DNA of 64,000 nt, taken from Treponema sp. (GTDB taxonomy: Bacteria > Spirochaetota > Spirochaetia > Treponematales > Breznakiellaceae). Positions 1-7,972 of this stretch are shown here, piece after piece; position 1 is the first letter of the stretch, and the number at the start of each line of letters is the position of its first letter. The notes under the pieces were generated by a model. The model saw only the letters and a program-made list of their open reading frames with translations, was not told where the DNA came from and did not search any database. The translations under genes and the position numbers were made by a program. The stretch spans positions 1 through 64,000 of the forward strand of contig JAIRPD010000094.1 of NCBI GenBank assembly GCA_031257195.1, given 5' to 3'.

Positions 1-386
1 AGCAGCCAGCAAGGAACCCGTCCCTGAAGCTGGTAACGCCGGACAGGCCGGAAAGGTCCACCGCGGTAAGATTATTAAAGTAGCAGGCAAAATAATCGGG
101 AACCGCCGTCAGCCCCGCGAGGTCTCCGCCTAGGACGAGTTCCTGTACCTGGTTTTTCTGGAAGCTCAGGGGGCCGATAATTTTGGAGGTAGTATAGCCC
201 GCCAGCAGAGCCGCTTGCGCCGCCGCCTTGTCGGCCTCGGTAACCGCCCCTAGAGGATTTACCCGGGCCGGGTTATCCATCAACCGGAATCTGTCCTGGC
301 CGGTGACGGTAATATACGAGGATGTCCAACTCCGACGTGATCAAGATGCCGCCTCCCGCGGGGTTCCCCACCCGGAACAGGGTCAT
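1..386 (-). pseudogene. Fragment of a leucine-rich-repeat (BspA-like) surface protein, cut by the window edge, with an apparent frameshift
   Basis: Read on the minus strand, bases 1 to about 335 translate without stops into a sequence ending in LRR-like text (VQELVLGGD, then LTAVPDYFACYFNNLTAVD, then LSGLSGVTSF). Going upstream this frame hits a stop near 340. A second frame opens at an ATG at 386 (MTLFRVGNPAGG, then ILITSELDILVY) and runs into the first if one base is shifted near 312-318, giving a smooth join (LDILVY to ITVTGQDRF). No signal peptide or good ribosome binding site precedes the ATG. I infer an N-terminally truncated, frameshifted remnant or a degenerate repeat-protein gene. 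The rest lies outside the window, so a sequencing error or a real programmed shift cannot be excluded. Confidence 0.5.
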
Positions 387-398
387 GCCCCCAAGCCC

Positions 399-893
399 TC
401 ACGGGCTTACGGTCAAACAGCCGCGTCCCTGCGGCCCGGGCGGCGGGGGGTCCCGGCGGCGGGCGAGTAGTCTGTCAAAGGAATCGGCGAAAGCCTTAAG
501 CTCCTTCTTGCCGTAGCCGGGGGCGCGATCAAAGTCCAGACCGTTTTTCACCAGGTCCAGGGTAAAATTCCGCAGGGAAAGGAATTCCCGAATCGTTTCC
601 CCGGTGTAAACCCGGCCCCGGTCGTCCAGGGCCGCCGCCCCGGCCTCCAAAAGCCGGGCCGCCAGGGGAATGTCCCTGGTTACCGCCAGGTCCCCCGGCC
701 CGGCCATCCCCGCCAGGCGGTCGTCCGCGGAACCTTCCCCCGGGGGGCATAGCAGCATCCGGCCCCGGCCCTCTACCCCCGGAATAACCCTGTTGGCCGC
801 GAAAAACGCCGGAATCCCCGTCCGCTCCGCCGCCCGGAGTATCAGCTCCCGAACCGGGGCGGGGCAGGAATCGGCGTCCACCAGGATCTTCAT
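399..893 (-). CDS. yaiI: YaiI/YqxD family protein (UPF0178, DUF188)
   Basis: A protein of 164 residues beginning MKILVDADSCP, the family hallmark, with the further conserved blocks VTRDIPLAARLLEAGA (about 91-106) and LDDRGRVYT. The fold is PIN-like, with acidic residues D6 and D8 near the N terminus, but the biochemical role is not established. The C-terminal tail after residue 150 is Pro/Gly-rich and not conserved in the family as I know it. The ATG is preceded by AAGGA at a reasonable distance. It is the last gene of a minus-strand run and starts 11 bases after the manA stop. Confidence 0.88.
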   Translation of the reverse strand: MKILVDADSCPAPVRELILRAAERTGIPAFFAANRVIPGVEGRGRMLLCPPGEGSADDRLAGMAGPGDLAVTRDIPLAARLLEAGAAALDDRGRVYTGETIREFLSLRNFTLDLVKNGLDFDRAPGYGKKELKAFADSFDRLLARRRDPPPPGPQGRGCLTVSP

Positions 894-904
894 CGATTTT
901 ATCC

Positions 905-2143
905 TTATGTGTCTTGGCTTCTATCCCCGGGGGCGTCCGGCCCCAGCGCGGCAAAGGCGGTAAACCGCTTCGAGGTCTGGCCGCTCAGGATAAGCCGCTC
1001 CCCCGGTTCCCGGCGGCCCACATAGGCCGCTTCCCCGGGGTTTAGCTTAAGCCGGGGCCCGTCCCCGTCCTTCCAAACCCGGCACTCCACCGCCCCTTCG
1101 CTGACGGTGATGATCCCCGGCTCCGGCGCCTCCAGTTCCACCCCCCGGGGGATGTCCCCCACGGCCTCCGCCCCGCCGTCCAGCAGGTACAGGGCGAATT
1201 CCTCGCGGGGGGCCGGGTACAGGTAACACCCCGGGGCAAGCTCCAGGGGGTTCAGGACCTCCGGCTTAAAGGGATCGAGCCTCAAAATGGAAAGAAGTTC
1301 CTCCGGGTCCACGCGCTTGGAGGTAAGCCCCCCCCGTAAAACGTTGTCCGAGTTGGCCATGCATTCCATGGCGAAGCCCTCCACATAGGCGTGGAGTATC
1401 CCCGCGGGGATAAAGATCGCCTCCCCGGGCGTAAGGTCCAGCAGGTTAAGGTAGAGCGGGGAGAGGATTCCCGGATCGCCGGGGTAGTGGCGGGCGAATT
1501 CCCCGCAGAGCCCCAGGGCTTTGGCCTCGTCCGGGGCGTAGGCCCCGTAGGTTCCGCCCGTTCCGGCCCGCCGCGCCTGGTCCGCGAGGTCCAGGATCTC
1601 CCCGGTTAGGGTGTTCCGCTCTTCCCCGTCCAGGGAAAAAAGGGCGGAAAGGAGTTGGCCGTACCCTCCCTCCAGGGCGCGGAGGAGGTTTTTAGTCCCC
1701 TCCACCAGGGAAAGGAGCCGCCGCGTTTCCTCCCGTTCCCGAAAGCCCGCCATGGCCCTAAAAGGGCTTAGGGCGCGGAGGATCTCCGGCTTGTGATTGG
1801 GGTCCCGATAGTTCCGCTCCGGGGCGGAAAGGGGAATGCCCGCCTTGTTTTCCCGTTTAAAGCCCTCCCGGGCCTGGTCCCGGTTGGGATGGGCCTGGAT
1901 GGAGAGGGGGCTTCCCGCGGCGAGGAACTTAAACAAAAAGGGGATTTCCGCGATTTCCCCCAGGGGGATAGTTTTACCTTCCCCGGTGGTTACCATCGAG
2001 GGGCCCCCGGAGTGGGTTCCCATCCACAGCTCCGCCCAGGGTTCCCCTTTGGGGTTTTCCTTTCCCAAAAGCCGGGGTATCCACTCCGGGGAGCCCCAGG
2101 CGTAGTGTTTTACCTTGTTATCCAGTTTGTATATCGCGGTCAT
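905..2143 (-). CDS. manA: Mannose-6-phosphate isomerase, class I
   Basis: Interconverts mannose 6-phosphate and fructose 6-phosphate in the cytoplasm. The 412 residues carry the type I zinc site: QAHPNRDQA (83-91), NHKPE (116-120), PAGILHAYVEG (246-256) and SDNVLRGGLTSKRVD (265-279). Length is normal for the class. The start codon overlaps nothing but lies 4 bases after the zapA stop, so the gene is probably read with zapA. The ribosome binding site is weak, which suggests translational coupling. Its product links to glycolysis, and fba lies 3 kb away, but there is no sugar-specific operon here. Confidence 0.95.
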   Translation of the reverse strand: MTAIYKLDNKVKHYAWGSPEWIPRLLGKENPKGEPWAELWMGTHSGGPSMVTTGEGKTIPLGEIAEIPFLFKFLAAGSPLSIQAHPNRDQAREGFKRENKAGIPLSAPERNYRDPNHKPEILRALSPFRAMAGFREREETRRLLSLVEGTKNLLRALEGGYGQLLSALFSLDGEERNTLTGEILDLADQARRAGTGGTYGAYAPDEAKALGLCGEFARHYPGDPGILSPLYLNLLDLTPGEAIFIPAGILHAYVEGFAMECMANSDNVLRGGLTSKRVDPEELLSILRLDPFKPEVLNPLELAPGCYLYPAPREEFALYLLDGGAEAVGDIPRGVELEAPEPGIITVSEGAVECRVWKDGDGPRLKLNPGEAAYVGRREPGERLILSGQTSKRFTAFAALGPDAPGDRSQDT

Positions 2144-2147
2144 CGGG

Positions 2148-2438
2148 CTATTCCGAGGGTATGATCTCGTCGATCCGGGCGATAAGATCCAGGGTTAGCT
2201 GCTCCGCTTCCCGGCCTTCCCGGGCGCCGTTTTTCTTTATCTTTTCGATTTCATCGCAGAGCAGAAAACCGGTAAGGATCGCCAGCTTTAAGGGGTTTTG
2301 AAGGCCCGTGGACTTTTGGGTGCTTTCCAGGATAACCCGGTAGCGGGTGAGGAGGCTGTCCAGATAAACCGGATCCTCGTCGGCGGCGATGGAAAACGAG
2401 GTTCCCAGGAGGTCGATACGAAGGCCGCTCTTCTCCAT
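2148..2438 (-). CDS. zapA: Cell division protein ZapA-like
   Basis: A 96-residue protein with ZapA family features: an N-terminal strand region (LRIDLLGTSFSIAADEDP) followed by YLDSLLTRYRVIL and a long helix ending in an acidic stretch. ZapA binds FtsZ and cross-links protofilaments at the Z ring. Here it is followed upstream by a coiled-coil protein gene only 4 bases away. The zapA/coiled-coil pair beside infC-rpmI-rplT is a common bacterial arrangement. No odd features seen. Confidence 0.85.
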   Translation of the reverse strand: MEKSGLRIDLLGTSFSIAADEDPVYLDSLLTRYRVILESTQKSTGLQNPLKLAILTGFLLCDEIEKIKKNGAREGREAEQLTLDLIARIDEIIPSE

Positions 2439-2442
2439 GGCG

Positions 2443-2844
2443 CTAGAATATGTCTAGTTCAGCGTCGGACGACGATTCGGCTCCGTCCCCGCCTTCCTCT
2501 CCCGGCTCCCCGTTTGTTCCGGCCTCGTCCACCGTATAGGCCGACGAGGGGGGCGCGGGCGGCGCGGCTGTGGCCGGAATCGCCGCCGGCGGCCGGGGGG
2601 CGGCCGGGCCCTTAACGGCGGAAAGGCTCCGCTCTATGGCGTCCTCAAACTGGTTGAGTCTGCCCAGGGCGGAAACGATTCCCTCCTCGACCTTGGCCTT
2701 TTCCTCCCGAAGCCTGGCAATCGCCTCCTCAAGCTCATCATTCCGTTTCTTTAACCGGCTGTTCTCTTCCGTTACCTGGTTGACAAAGCCAATCGCCCGG
2801 GCGATTTTGGACTCCAACAGTTTGATTTGCTCAAGGCTTACCAT
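2443..2844 (-). CDS. Small coiled-coil protein (ZapB-like?)
   Basis: A protein of 133 residues. Residues about 1-70 are a continuous charged heptad coiled coil (LEQIKLLESKIARAI, then ENSRLKKRNDELEEAI). After residue 78 the sequence turns into a low-complexity Pro/Ala linker and then an acidic tail ending ELDIF. There is no membrane segment. The position directly upstream of zapA and the coiled-coil form suggest a cell-division partner like ZapB, but that is inference from context and shape. The coding start lies 3 bases after the rplT stop, so it belongs to the ribosomal-protein transcript. Confidence 0.7.
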   Translation of the reverse strand: MVSLEQIKLLESKIARAIGFVNQVTEENSRLKKRNDELEEAIARLREEKAKVEEGIVSALGRLNQFEDAIERSLSAVKGPAAPRPPAAIPATAAPPAPPSSAYTVDEAGTNGEPGEEGGDGAESSSDAELDIF

Positions 2845-2847
2845 ACG

Positions 2848-3207
2848 TTAGGCTCCCAGGGCGGCTTTGGCTTTGTCCGCCACGGCCTTGAAGGCGTTCA
2901 CGTCCTCCGAGGCCAGGTAGGCCAGGGCCTTCCGGTTGATCGTTACCCCCGCTTTGGTAAGGCCCAGGATAAACCGGGAGTAGCTGAGGCCCTCGGCCCG
3001 GCATGCGGCGTTGATCCGGATAATCCAGAGCCGCCGAAAATCCCCCTTCCGGTCTTTTCTGTCCCGGTAGGCGTAAAAGAGGGCCTTGGTAACCGCGTCC
3101 TTGGCGGTTTTGTAATTTGAGTGCCGCCGGCCCCAGTAACCCTTGGCCAGCTTGAGTATTTTTTTTCTGTGGTTCTTCCGTCTGGAACCGTCTACAGCGC
3201 GCGACAT
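2848..3207 (-). CDS. rplT: 50S ribosomal protein L20
   Basis: The 119 residues match bacterial L20 throughout: [21 protein letters not shown] near the N terminus, then [18 protein letters not shown] and [16 protein letters not shown]20 binds 23S rRNA early in 50S assembly. It is the third gene of the infC-rpmI-rplT operon, 11 bases after rpmI. No leader-type autoregulatory structure was visible in the short rpmI-rplT gap. Confidence 0.97.
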   Translation of the reverse strand: MSRAVDGSRRKNHRKKILKLAKGYWGRRHSNYKTAKDAVTKALFYAYRDRKDRKGDFRRLWIIRINAACRAEGLSYSRFILGLTKAGVTINRKALAYLASEDVNAFKAVADKAKAALGA

Positions 3208-3218
3208 ACCTTTACTCC

Positions 3219-3425
3219 TTAGCCGTAGGGCATCAATTTTTTCCGGATCACCGGTACGTTATCCTTGGATAGTATCCCCGGATGGCGTAAATTCCGTTTC
3301 CGTTTGGTGGACTTTTTGGTGAGGATGTGGCGAAGGTTCTGTTTTTTGTACTTTACCTTCCCCGATCCGGTAAATGAAAAGCGCTTGGCGGCGCTTTTTT
3401 TGGTTTTCATCTTGATCTTAGCCAT
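3219..3425 (-). CDS. rpmI: 50S ribosomal protein L35
   Basis: The 68 residues contain the L35 signature [20 protein letters not shown] and the lysine/arginine-rich core with [15 protein letters not shown]. It overlaps the end of infC by 8 bases (start ATGGCTAA, where the TAA ends infC), so translation is probably coupled to infC. Confidence 0.97.
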   Translation of the reverse strand: MAKIKMKTKKSAAKRFSFTGSGKVKYKKQNLRHILTKKSTKRKRNLRHPGILSKDNVPVIRKKLMPYG

Positions 3426-4038
3426 TACCCTGTCCTTCCCGCCCGGTTTCCCCCGGGCGCGCTTCCTGTTTTGAGGGGGATTCGTCCCCTTGTTTGGCCG
3501 GCTCCGCCGGGCGGAGCGGCTTGCTCTGCTTGGCTTTGGGGCTTAATACCATGGACATAAACCGTCCCTCCATGGCGGGCGGTTTGTCCATCACGTATTC
3601 CCCCTCGATCCGAGCCAGCACGTCTTTTAAAACATCCAGTCCCAACTCGGTATGGGCCAATTCCCGGCCCCGGAACCGGATCGTTACCTTAACCTTGTTG
3701 CCCTCCGCGAGAAATTCCCCCACATGCTTGGATTTAAAATCCAGGTCATGATCATCAATCTTGGGCTGCATGCGGATTTCTTTTAACTTTAACAGTTTTT
3801 GCTTTTTCTTCGAGTCCCGAACCTTCTTCTCATTCTCGAATTTAAACTTACCGTAGTTGAGGATCTTAACCACCGGCGGACTTGCCTGGGGGGCCACCTC
3901 CACCAGATCCAGCCCCTGTTCCTGGGCCAATTCGAGGGCTTCCTGGGTAGACATGATCCCCTGCTCCCCGTCGTCCCGGATGAGCCTGACCTCCCGCACC
4001 CGAATTTGTCCGTTTATCCGTAAATCCTTATCCGCCAA
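3418..4038 (-). CDS. infC: Translation initiation factor IF-3
   Basis: IF-3 keeps the 30S subunit free and checks the start codon. The 206 residues have the N-domain start [16 protein letters not shown], the linker [18 protein letters not shown] and the C-domain with [11 protein letters not shown]. About 30 residues at the C terminus (Lys/Pro/Glu-rich, after [10 protein letters not shown]) exceed the usual length. The start is TTG at 4036-4038, preceded by GGAGG at good spacing. The use of a non-ATG start fits the known habit of infC to use rare starts under IF-3 autoregulation; here the codon is TTG rather than ATT. It is the first gene of the ribosomal operon and has a clear promoter upstream. 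Confidence 0.96.
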   Translation of the reverse strand: MADKDLRINGQIRVREVRLIRDDGEQGIMSTQEALELAQEQGLDLVEVAPQASPPVVKILNYGKFKFENEKKVRDSKKKQKLLKLKEIRMQPKIDDHDLDFKSKHVGEFLAEGNKVKVTIRFRGRELAHTELGLDVLKDVLARIEGEYVMDKPPAMEGRFMSMVLSPKAKQSKPLRPAEPAKQGDESPSKQEARPGETGREGQGNG

Positions 4039-4087
4039 CTGACCTCCTTCCTGTTTTACAGGGCTTACGTTATAAAAATATCACTTT

Positions 4088-4116
4088 AGTATACCCGGTG
4101 ATGGGAAGAATGTAAA
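4088..4116 (-). promoter_or_regulatory. Sigma70-type promoter of infC operon
   Basis: On the minus strand TTTACA (4116-4111), 17 bp, then TATACT (4093-4088). It lies about 50 bp upstream of the infC TTG start. Both boxes are near consensus. Confidence 0.8.
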
Positions 4117-4145
4117 GTGGTGTAGCAACAAAAAAGAAAAACGGT

Positions 4146-4151
4146 TATACT
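4146..4151 (+). promoter_or_regulatory. -10 box placed for a leaderless start of the 4158 gene
   Basis: TATACT ends only 6 bases before the ATG at 4158, and no Shine-Dalgarno sequence is present. The -35 region 17 bp upstream (TAGCAA at 4123) is weak. If used, the transcript would start at or next to the ATG. Confidence 0.5.
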
Positions 4152-4157
4152 CTCCCC

Positions 4158-4769
4158 ATGACCGTTTTTTGCTTCCTCTGGGCGCCCCTGTTTTACCTTT
4201 TCTGGCGTTCGTTGAACGGGGGCTCGGCTTTGACCGGGGGGACGTGGGCCCTGTTTATCGGGGCCGTGGTGGCCTTTTTCCGGTTTTTCCTTGGTTCCTT
4301 TGTCAACCCCGGGGGGTTCGGCTTTTCCCGGTGGGTTTCCGCCTGTATCGACGTGGTGGCCCTTCCCGCGGCGCTGCCCTACCTGGTGTGCCTTGTTTTT
4401 GTTTTTTTTAAAATCATCTCCCCCCAGGCCAACTTAACAAACTACGCCTTTTTATGGCTCATCCCCGTGGCGGCGGTCCGCGCCCTGGGCTGGAGTTCCC
4501 AAAACGACCCTATCCTCCTCATGGGAGCGCCCGTCCTCTGGACCACCGTGGTGGCGGGCATGGGCTGGTTTATCCAAATGATCCCCGGCGGTTCGCGCTG
4601 GACCGCCGGTTCCGCCATTCTGGGAACCGTCGCGCTTCCCCTCCTGGCCGCCACGGCCTACTGGGCGCTTTTTGCCCAGTATACCGTCCTCGGCTTGGTC
4701 CTGCTGTTCCTCTGCGCGGTTCCCGCGGGCTTTTCCCTCACCGTTTCCTTTCTGGAAAGCCGGAGGTAG
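4158..4769 (+). CDS. Polytopic membrane protein, uncharacterised
   Basis: A protein of 203 residues with about six hydrophobic segments (roughly 1-16, 28-47, 60-87, 95-108, 120-137 and 150-195) and few charged residues apart from a basic C terminus (ESRR). I do not recognise a named family. Short conserved-looking loops include FVNPGGFGFSRWV and QMIPGGSRW. It stands alone between divergent infC and convergent fba. No ribosome binding site precedes the ATG, but a -10 box is positioned for leaderless transcription. Confidence 0.7.
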   Translation: MTVFCFLWAPLFYLFWRSLNGGSALTGGTWALFIGAVVAFFRFFLGSFVNPGGFGFSRWVSACIDVVALPAALPYLVCLVFVFFKIISPQANLTNYAFLWLIPVAAVRALGWSSQNDPILLMGAPVLWTTVVAGMGWFIQMIPGGSRWTAGSAILGTVALPLLAATAYWALFAQYTVLGLVLLFLCAVPAGFSLTVSFLESRR

Positions 4770-4881
4770 CGGCCGCGAAATTCCCCGCTGGGGGAGGGGT
4801 AAGTAAGTCCCGCCCCGCGTTCGCCCCGAACCCTTAAAGGGGCCGGCGTTATACGCGGCGCGGGTCCGGAAAATTCCCCCG

Positions 4882-5880
4882 TTACGCCTGACCCGCGGAA
4901 CCCAGCACGCTCTTGTTTTTTTCCGCGTACATTTTTTTAAGCTCGTCCCGGGCGGGGCCCAGGTACTTCCGGGGGTCGAATTCGTCGGGCTTTTCGGCGA
5001 ATACCTTGCGGATTATCGCCGTCATGGCCAGCCGGCCGTCGGAATCGATGTTGATCTTGCACACCGCGCTCTTGGCCGCTTTTCTAAGCTGTTCCTCGGG
5101 GATCCCTACCGAGTCGGGAAGCTTGCCGCCGAACCGCTCGATGATCTTCACGTACTCAATGGGCACCGAGGAGGAGCCGTGCAGCACAATGGGGAAACCG
5201 GGGATCTTCTTTTCAATCTCTTCCAATATGTCGAACCGCAGCGGGGGAGGAACAAGGATCCCGTTGGCGTCCCGGGTACACTGTTCCGGCCTGAACTTTG
5301 CCCGGCCGTGGCTGGTGCCGATGGAAATGGCCAGGCTGTCCACCTTGGTCTTGTTGACAAAGTCGATCACCTCTTCCGGCGGGGTATAGTGGCTTTCCTC
5401 CGCCGCCACGTCGTCCTCCACCCCCGCCAGAACCCCCAGTTCCCCCTCCACGGAGACATAGTCCTTCTGGGAGTGGGCGAAATCCACCACCTTTCTGGTT
5501 AGGGCCGCGTTTTCGTCGTAGGGTTTACTGGAGCCGTCGATCATCACGCTGGAAAAACCCGATTCGATGCAGTCCTTGCAGAGCTCAAAGGTATCCCCGT
5601 GGTCCAGATGGAGGACGATGGGGATGTCGTAGCCCAACTCGTGGGCGTACTCCACCGCGCCCTTGGCCATGTTTTTTAGCAGGTTCTGGTTGGCGTACTT
5701 ACGGGCGCCCGAGGAAACCTGAAGAATCACCGGGGATCTGGTTTCCACGCAGGCCTGGATGATCGCCTGCATCTGCTCCATATTGTTAAAATTGTAAGCC
5801 GGGACGGCGTAACCCCCGGAGATCGCCTTTTTAAACAGCTCCACCGTATTGACAAGGCCCAATTCCTTATAACTGGTCAT
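4882..5880 (-). CDS. fba: Fructose-1,6-bisphosphate aldolase, class II
   Basis: Cleaves fructose 1,6-bisphosphate in glycolysis. The 332 residues contain the metal site LHLDHGDTFE (90-99), VSVEGELGVLAG, LAISIGTSHGR and LHGSSSVP, typical of class II zinc aldolases. The sequence from YKELGLVNTVELFKKAI to the C terminus is co-linear with the family. In Treponema pallidum fba also lies beside the flaA genes, as here. It has its own promoter on the minus strand and is convergent with the 4158 gene. Confidence 0.96.
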   Translation of the reverse strand: MTSYKELGLVNTVELFKKAISGGYAVPAYNFNNMEQMQAIIQACVETRSPVILQVSSGARKYANQNLLKNMAKGAVEYAHELGYDIPIVLHLDHGDTFELCKDCIESGFSSVMIDGSSKPYDENAALTRKVVDFAHSQKDYVSVEGELGVLAGVEDDVAAEESHYTPPEEVIDFVNKTKVDSLAISIGTSHGRAKFRPEQCTRDANGILVPPPLRFDILEEIEKKIPGFPIVLHGSSSVPIEYVKIIERFGGKLPDSVGIPEEQLRKAAKSAVCKINIDSDGRLAMTAIIRKVFAEKPDEFDPRKYLGPARDELKKMYAEKNKSVLGSAGQA

Positions 5881-5948
5881 GTAACACTCCTTACTCTTTG
5901 ATTACCGAAAGACGCGCCAAAAAACTTTGGCTTTTAAACATCCTTTTT

Positions 5949-5977
5949 ATTTTACACGCCGTTCCCGGATTGGTCAA
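5949..5977 (-). promoter_or_regulatory. Sigma70-type promoter of fba
   Basis: Minus strand TTGACC (5977-5972), 17 bp, TAAAAT (5954-5949), about 70 bp upstream of the fba ATG. Its -35 box overlaps the -35 region of the divergent promoter at 5970-5999. Confidence 0.75.
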
Positions 5978-5999
5978 GACGGCGGTTTTATGGTATGAT
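5970..5999 (+). promoter_or_regulatory. Probable extended -10 promoter of the 6045 gene, overlapping the fba promoter
   Basis: TTGGTC (5970-5975), 18 bp, TATGAT (5994-5999) preceded by TGG, i.e. an extended -10. Its -35 shares bases with the fba -35, so the two polymerases would compete. Confidence 0.55.
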
Positions 6000-6044
6000 A
6001 AAGTAGGGATTTCCGGAAACCGCGGTTTCCGGGGACACCAAACC

Positions 6045-6968
6045 ATGAGGAAAAGAGCGTTTATCCTGGTTCTTATTCTGATCCCCGCCCTGCTGACCGC
6101 GGCTTTTTTGGGCCGCCGCCCCGTGATTTTGGTGGGGGACGACGCTTTTAACATGATTTACGGGGAAAGGCGGGCGCTGATCAGCCGCTGGGCCCTTTCC
6201 CTGAGGCTTTTTCGGTGGATAAAGACGATCAACGTGTCCTCCGGGGTGGGGCCCGATTTGGTGGCCCAGGCGGCGGCGAGCCTTTCCCGGCGGCCGGAGG
6301 CGGTTTTTTTCCCCTACCGCTACCGGGAAGGGGCCCGCCGCTACCTGAAAAACCGGCCCGGCCCGGCGGTCGTGATTTTGGGGGGGCGGAACCCGCCGGA
6401 TCGGGGCGTGAATGAGGGTCCGGAACCCCTGTGGATTGTAACCGATACCGGGACCGACCTGTACCGGGCCGGGGCCGCGGCGGGGATCATCACCGGAAAT
6501 TCCGGTATGCCCACGGCTCTGTACTATGAAAAGCTTGAGGAGGCTGGAAAAACGGCCTTTATCCAGGGCTTACGGGATCAGGGCTATACCGGAACGCCCT
6601 TTTTTCCCCTTTCCGGCGACTCCCTCGCCACCGCCCGGGAGGGGGGGCTTGCCGGGGGCGGCCTGGGCTGCGCGGTTCTGGTGGACGAGGACGATCCCGC
6701 CCCCTACGAGGCGAAAAATCCCCTGGTCCTCTTTAGCTGGCTTGATCCCCTCCTGCTTCCCCGGAATACCGCCGCGGTCTTTGACGATTCCCCCCTGACC
6801 CAGCTCGAGCCCGCCCTGGCCTTGCTGCGGAAAGGGGCTTCCGGAGGGGGGGTTCCCTCCCAAATTTGGGCGCCGCGGCGCGATAGGGCCCTGAAAAATA
6901 AATATATTGAAATAAACCGGTTAAAAAGTCTAAAATATGAGCGGGAAAATACGGATAATAATAAATAA
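6045..6968 (+). CDS. Membrane-anchored periplasmic-binding-protein-like protein (Med/BMP-like)
   Basis: The reading frame is open from 5898, but the first 49 codons overlap the promoter. The ATG at 6045 opens a clean N terminus: MRKRAFILVLILIPALLTAA, an uncleaved signal anchor. The resulting 307 residues resemble the type 1 periplasmic binding fold, with ILVGDDAFN, AVVILGGRNPPD, LYRAGAAAGIITGNSG and FIQGLRDQGYTG, as in Med/BMP basic-membrane proteins. The ligand is unknown. The C terminus turns charged and AT-rich. It lies upstream of the flaA pair, but those have their own strong promoter. A sensor or assembly role is possible; nothing in the sequence decides it. Confidence 0.65.
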   Translation: MRKRAFILVLILIPALLTAAFLGRRPVILVGDDAFNMIYGERRALISRWALSLRLFRWIKTINVSSGVGPDLVAQAAASLSRRPEAVFFPYRYREGARRYLKNRPGPAVVILGGRNPPDRGVNEGPEPLWIVTDTGTDLYRAGAAAGIITGNSGMPTALYYEKLEEAGKTAFIQGLRDQGYTGTPFFPLSGDSLATAREGGLAGGGLGCAVLVDEDDPAPYEAKNPLVLFSWLDPLLLPRNTAAVFDDSPLTQLEPALALLRKGASGGGVPSQIWAPRRDRALKNKYIEINRLKSLKYERENTDNNK

Positions 6969-6987
6969 GAAAAACCTTTTTTACGGT

Positions 6988-7016
6988 TTGACAAAAATTG
7001 AAGAAGGGATTATACT
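6988..7016 (+). promoter_or_regulatory. Near-consensus sigma70 promoter of the flaA genes
   Basis: TTGACA (6988-6993), 17 bp, TATACT (7011-7016), about 75 bp before the first flaA start. This fits high-level, housekeeping expression of filament sheath proteins rather than a sigma28 type promoter. Confidence 0.85.
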
Positions 7017-7091
7017 AAGAGAGATTTCATTTTTCAGGACAGGAACATAAGCGGGGCTTAGGTTCCCGGTAAAGTGAAAAGGAGTATTGGG

Positions 7092-7961
7092 ATGAAACAT
7101 GGTAGTTATAGGGCGATTTGCCTGCTTTTACTGGCGGGGACAGCCCTGGCGGCATTCGGAGACGATCGTACCGTAAGTGTGGAGTCGAAGATATTGGAGA
7201 CCTTTGACAATGAGGAAGACTCCAAATACGTATGGCGTAAGGACGCCAGCCGTTACGCGGTGGGCAAGGATCCCGTGGATAAGGACAACCCCGCTTTTGC
7301 CGATCTGGGCCTCGCGGATGGAGACTTTTTCCCCAAGGTTAACTATTTTAAAACCTGGCCGATGGCCCTGTTTAAAACCAACAGGGAAGGCAGAAACCTT
7401 CAAAGTCTGGGGATCTGGGGTAAATTTAAGCGGATGGGGTTTAACTGGATCGACATTTACCCCACCCTTAAATCTCAGGGGGACGACGCCCAGGCCTTTG
7501 AGATACCCCTTCCGGGCAGGGTGCGGGCCCTTGATCTGTGGGTTTGGGGTTCCGGCCTCGATTACTACCTGGAAGCCTACCTAAGGGATCAGCGGGGGGT
7601 AATCCACGTGGTTCCCATGGGGAGCCTTAAGTACAGGGGCTGGGAAAATCTCCGGGGAACCATACCCCACAGTGTACCCCAGAACCGGGCTATTATCCCC
7701 GATCCCACTACCGCGGGGGTAATCGCCGCCGACAACGAGAACAACCGTTCCGTTTACCTTAAGTTTGTCAAATTCAGGATTTGGACTACCCCCCGGGAGG
7801 AGGTGGCCAATTTTTACATCTACTTTGACCAGTTCAAGATTTTGACCGATATTTTTGAATCCCTGTATGATGGGGATGAACTGGCCGATCCCTTCTGGGT
7901 CCGGGAAAACTGGGCCGGTGATGGTTCGGGGCAGCAGGGCGCTCAGGGCGCGCAGAATTAA
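7092..7961 (+). CDS. flaA: Flagellar filament outer layer (sheath) protein FlaA, copy 1
   Basis: FlaA proteins coat the FlaB core of spirochaete periplasmic flagella. The 289 residues begin with a signal peptide (ICLLLLAGTALAA) and contain the FlaA-like pattern VRALDLWVWGSG, LRDQRGVIHVVPMG, YRGWENLRGTIP, FVKFRIWTTP and FYIYFDQFKILTD. I chose the ATG at 7092 because AGGAG lies 7-11 bases upstream; a GTG at 7074 in frame lacks a good site. A Gln/Gly/Ala tail ends the protein. It is followed 11 bases later by a second flaA, and the pair mirrors the arrangement in T. pallidum beside fba. Confidence 0.9.
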   Translation: MKHGSYRAICLLLLAGTALAAFGDDRTVSVESKILETFDNEEDSKYVWRKDASRYAVGKDPVDKDNPAFADLGLADGDFFPKVNYFKTWPMALFKTNREGRNLQSLGIWGKFKRMGFNWIDIYPTLKSQGDDAQAFEIPLPGRVRALDLWVWGSGLDYYLEAYLRDQRGVIHVVPMGSLKYRGWENLRGTIPHSVPQNRAIIPDPTTAGVIAADNENNRSVYLKFVKFRIWTTPREEVANFYIYFDQFKILTDIFESLYDGDELADPFWVRENWAGDGSGQQGAQGAQN

Positions 7962-7972
7962 GGAGGCCGCAG

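Noticed and set aside
5898-6044. N-terminal extension of the periplasmic-binding-like protein to 5898
   Set aside because: The extra 49 codons overlap the promoter region and lie before a clean signal anchor; the ATG at 6045 is more likely.
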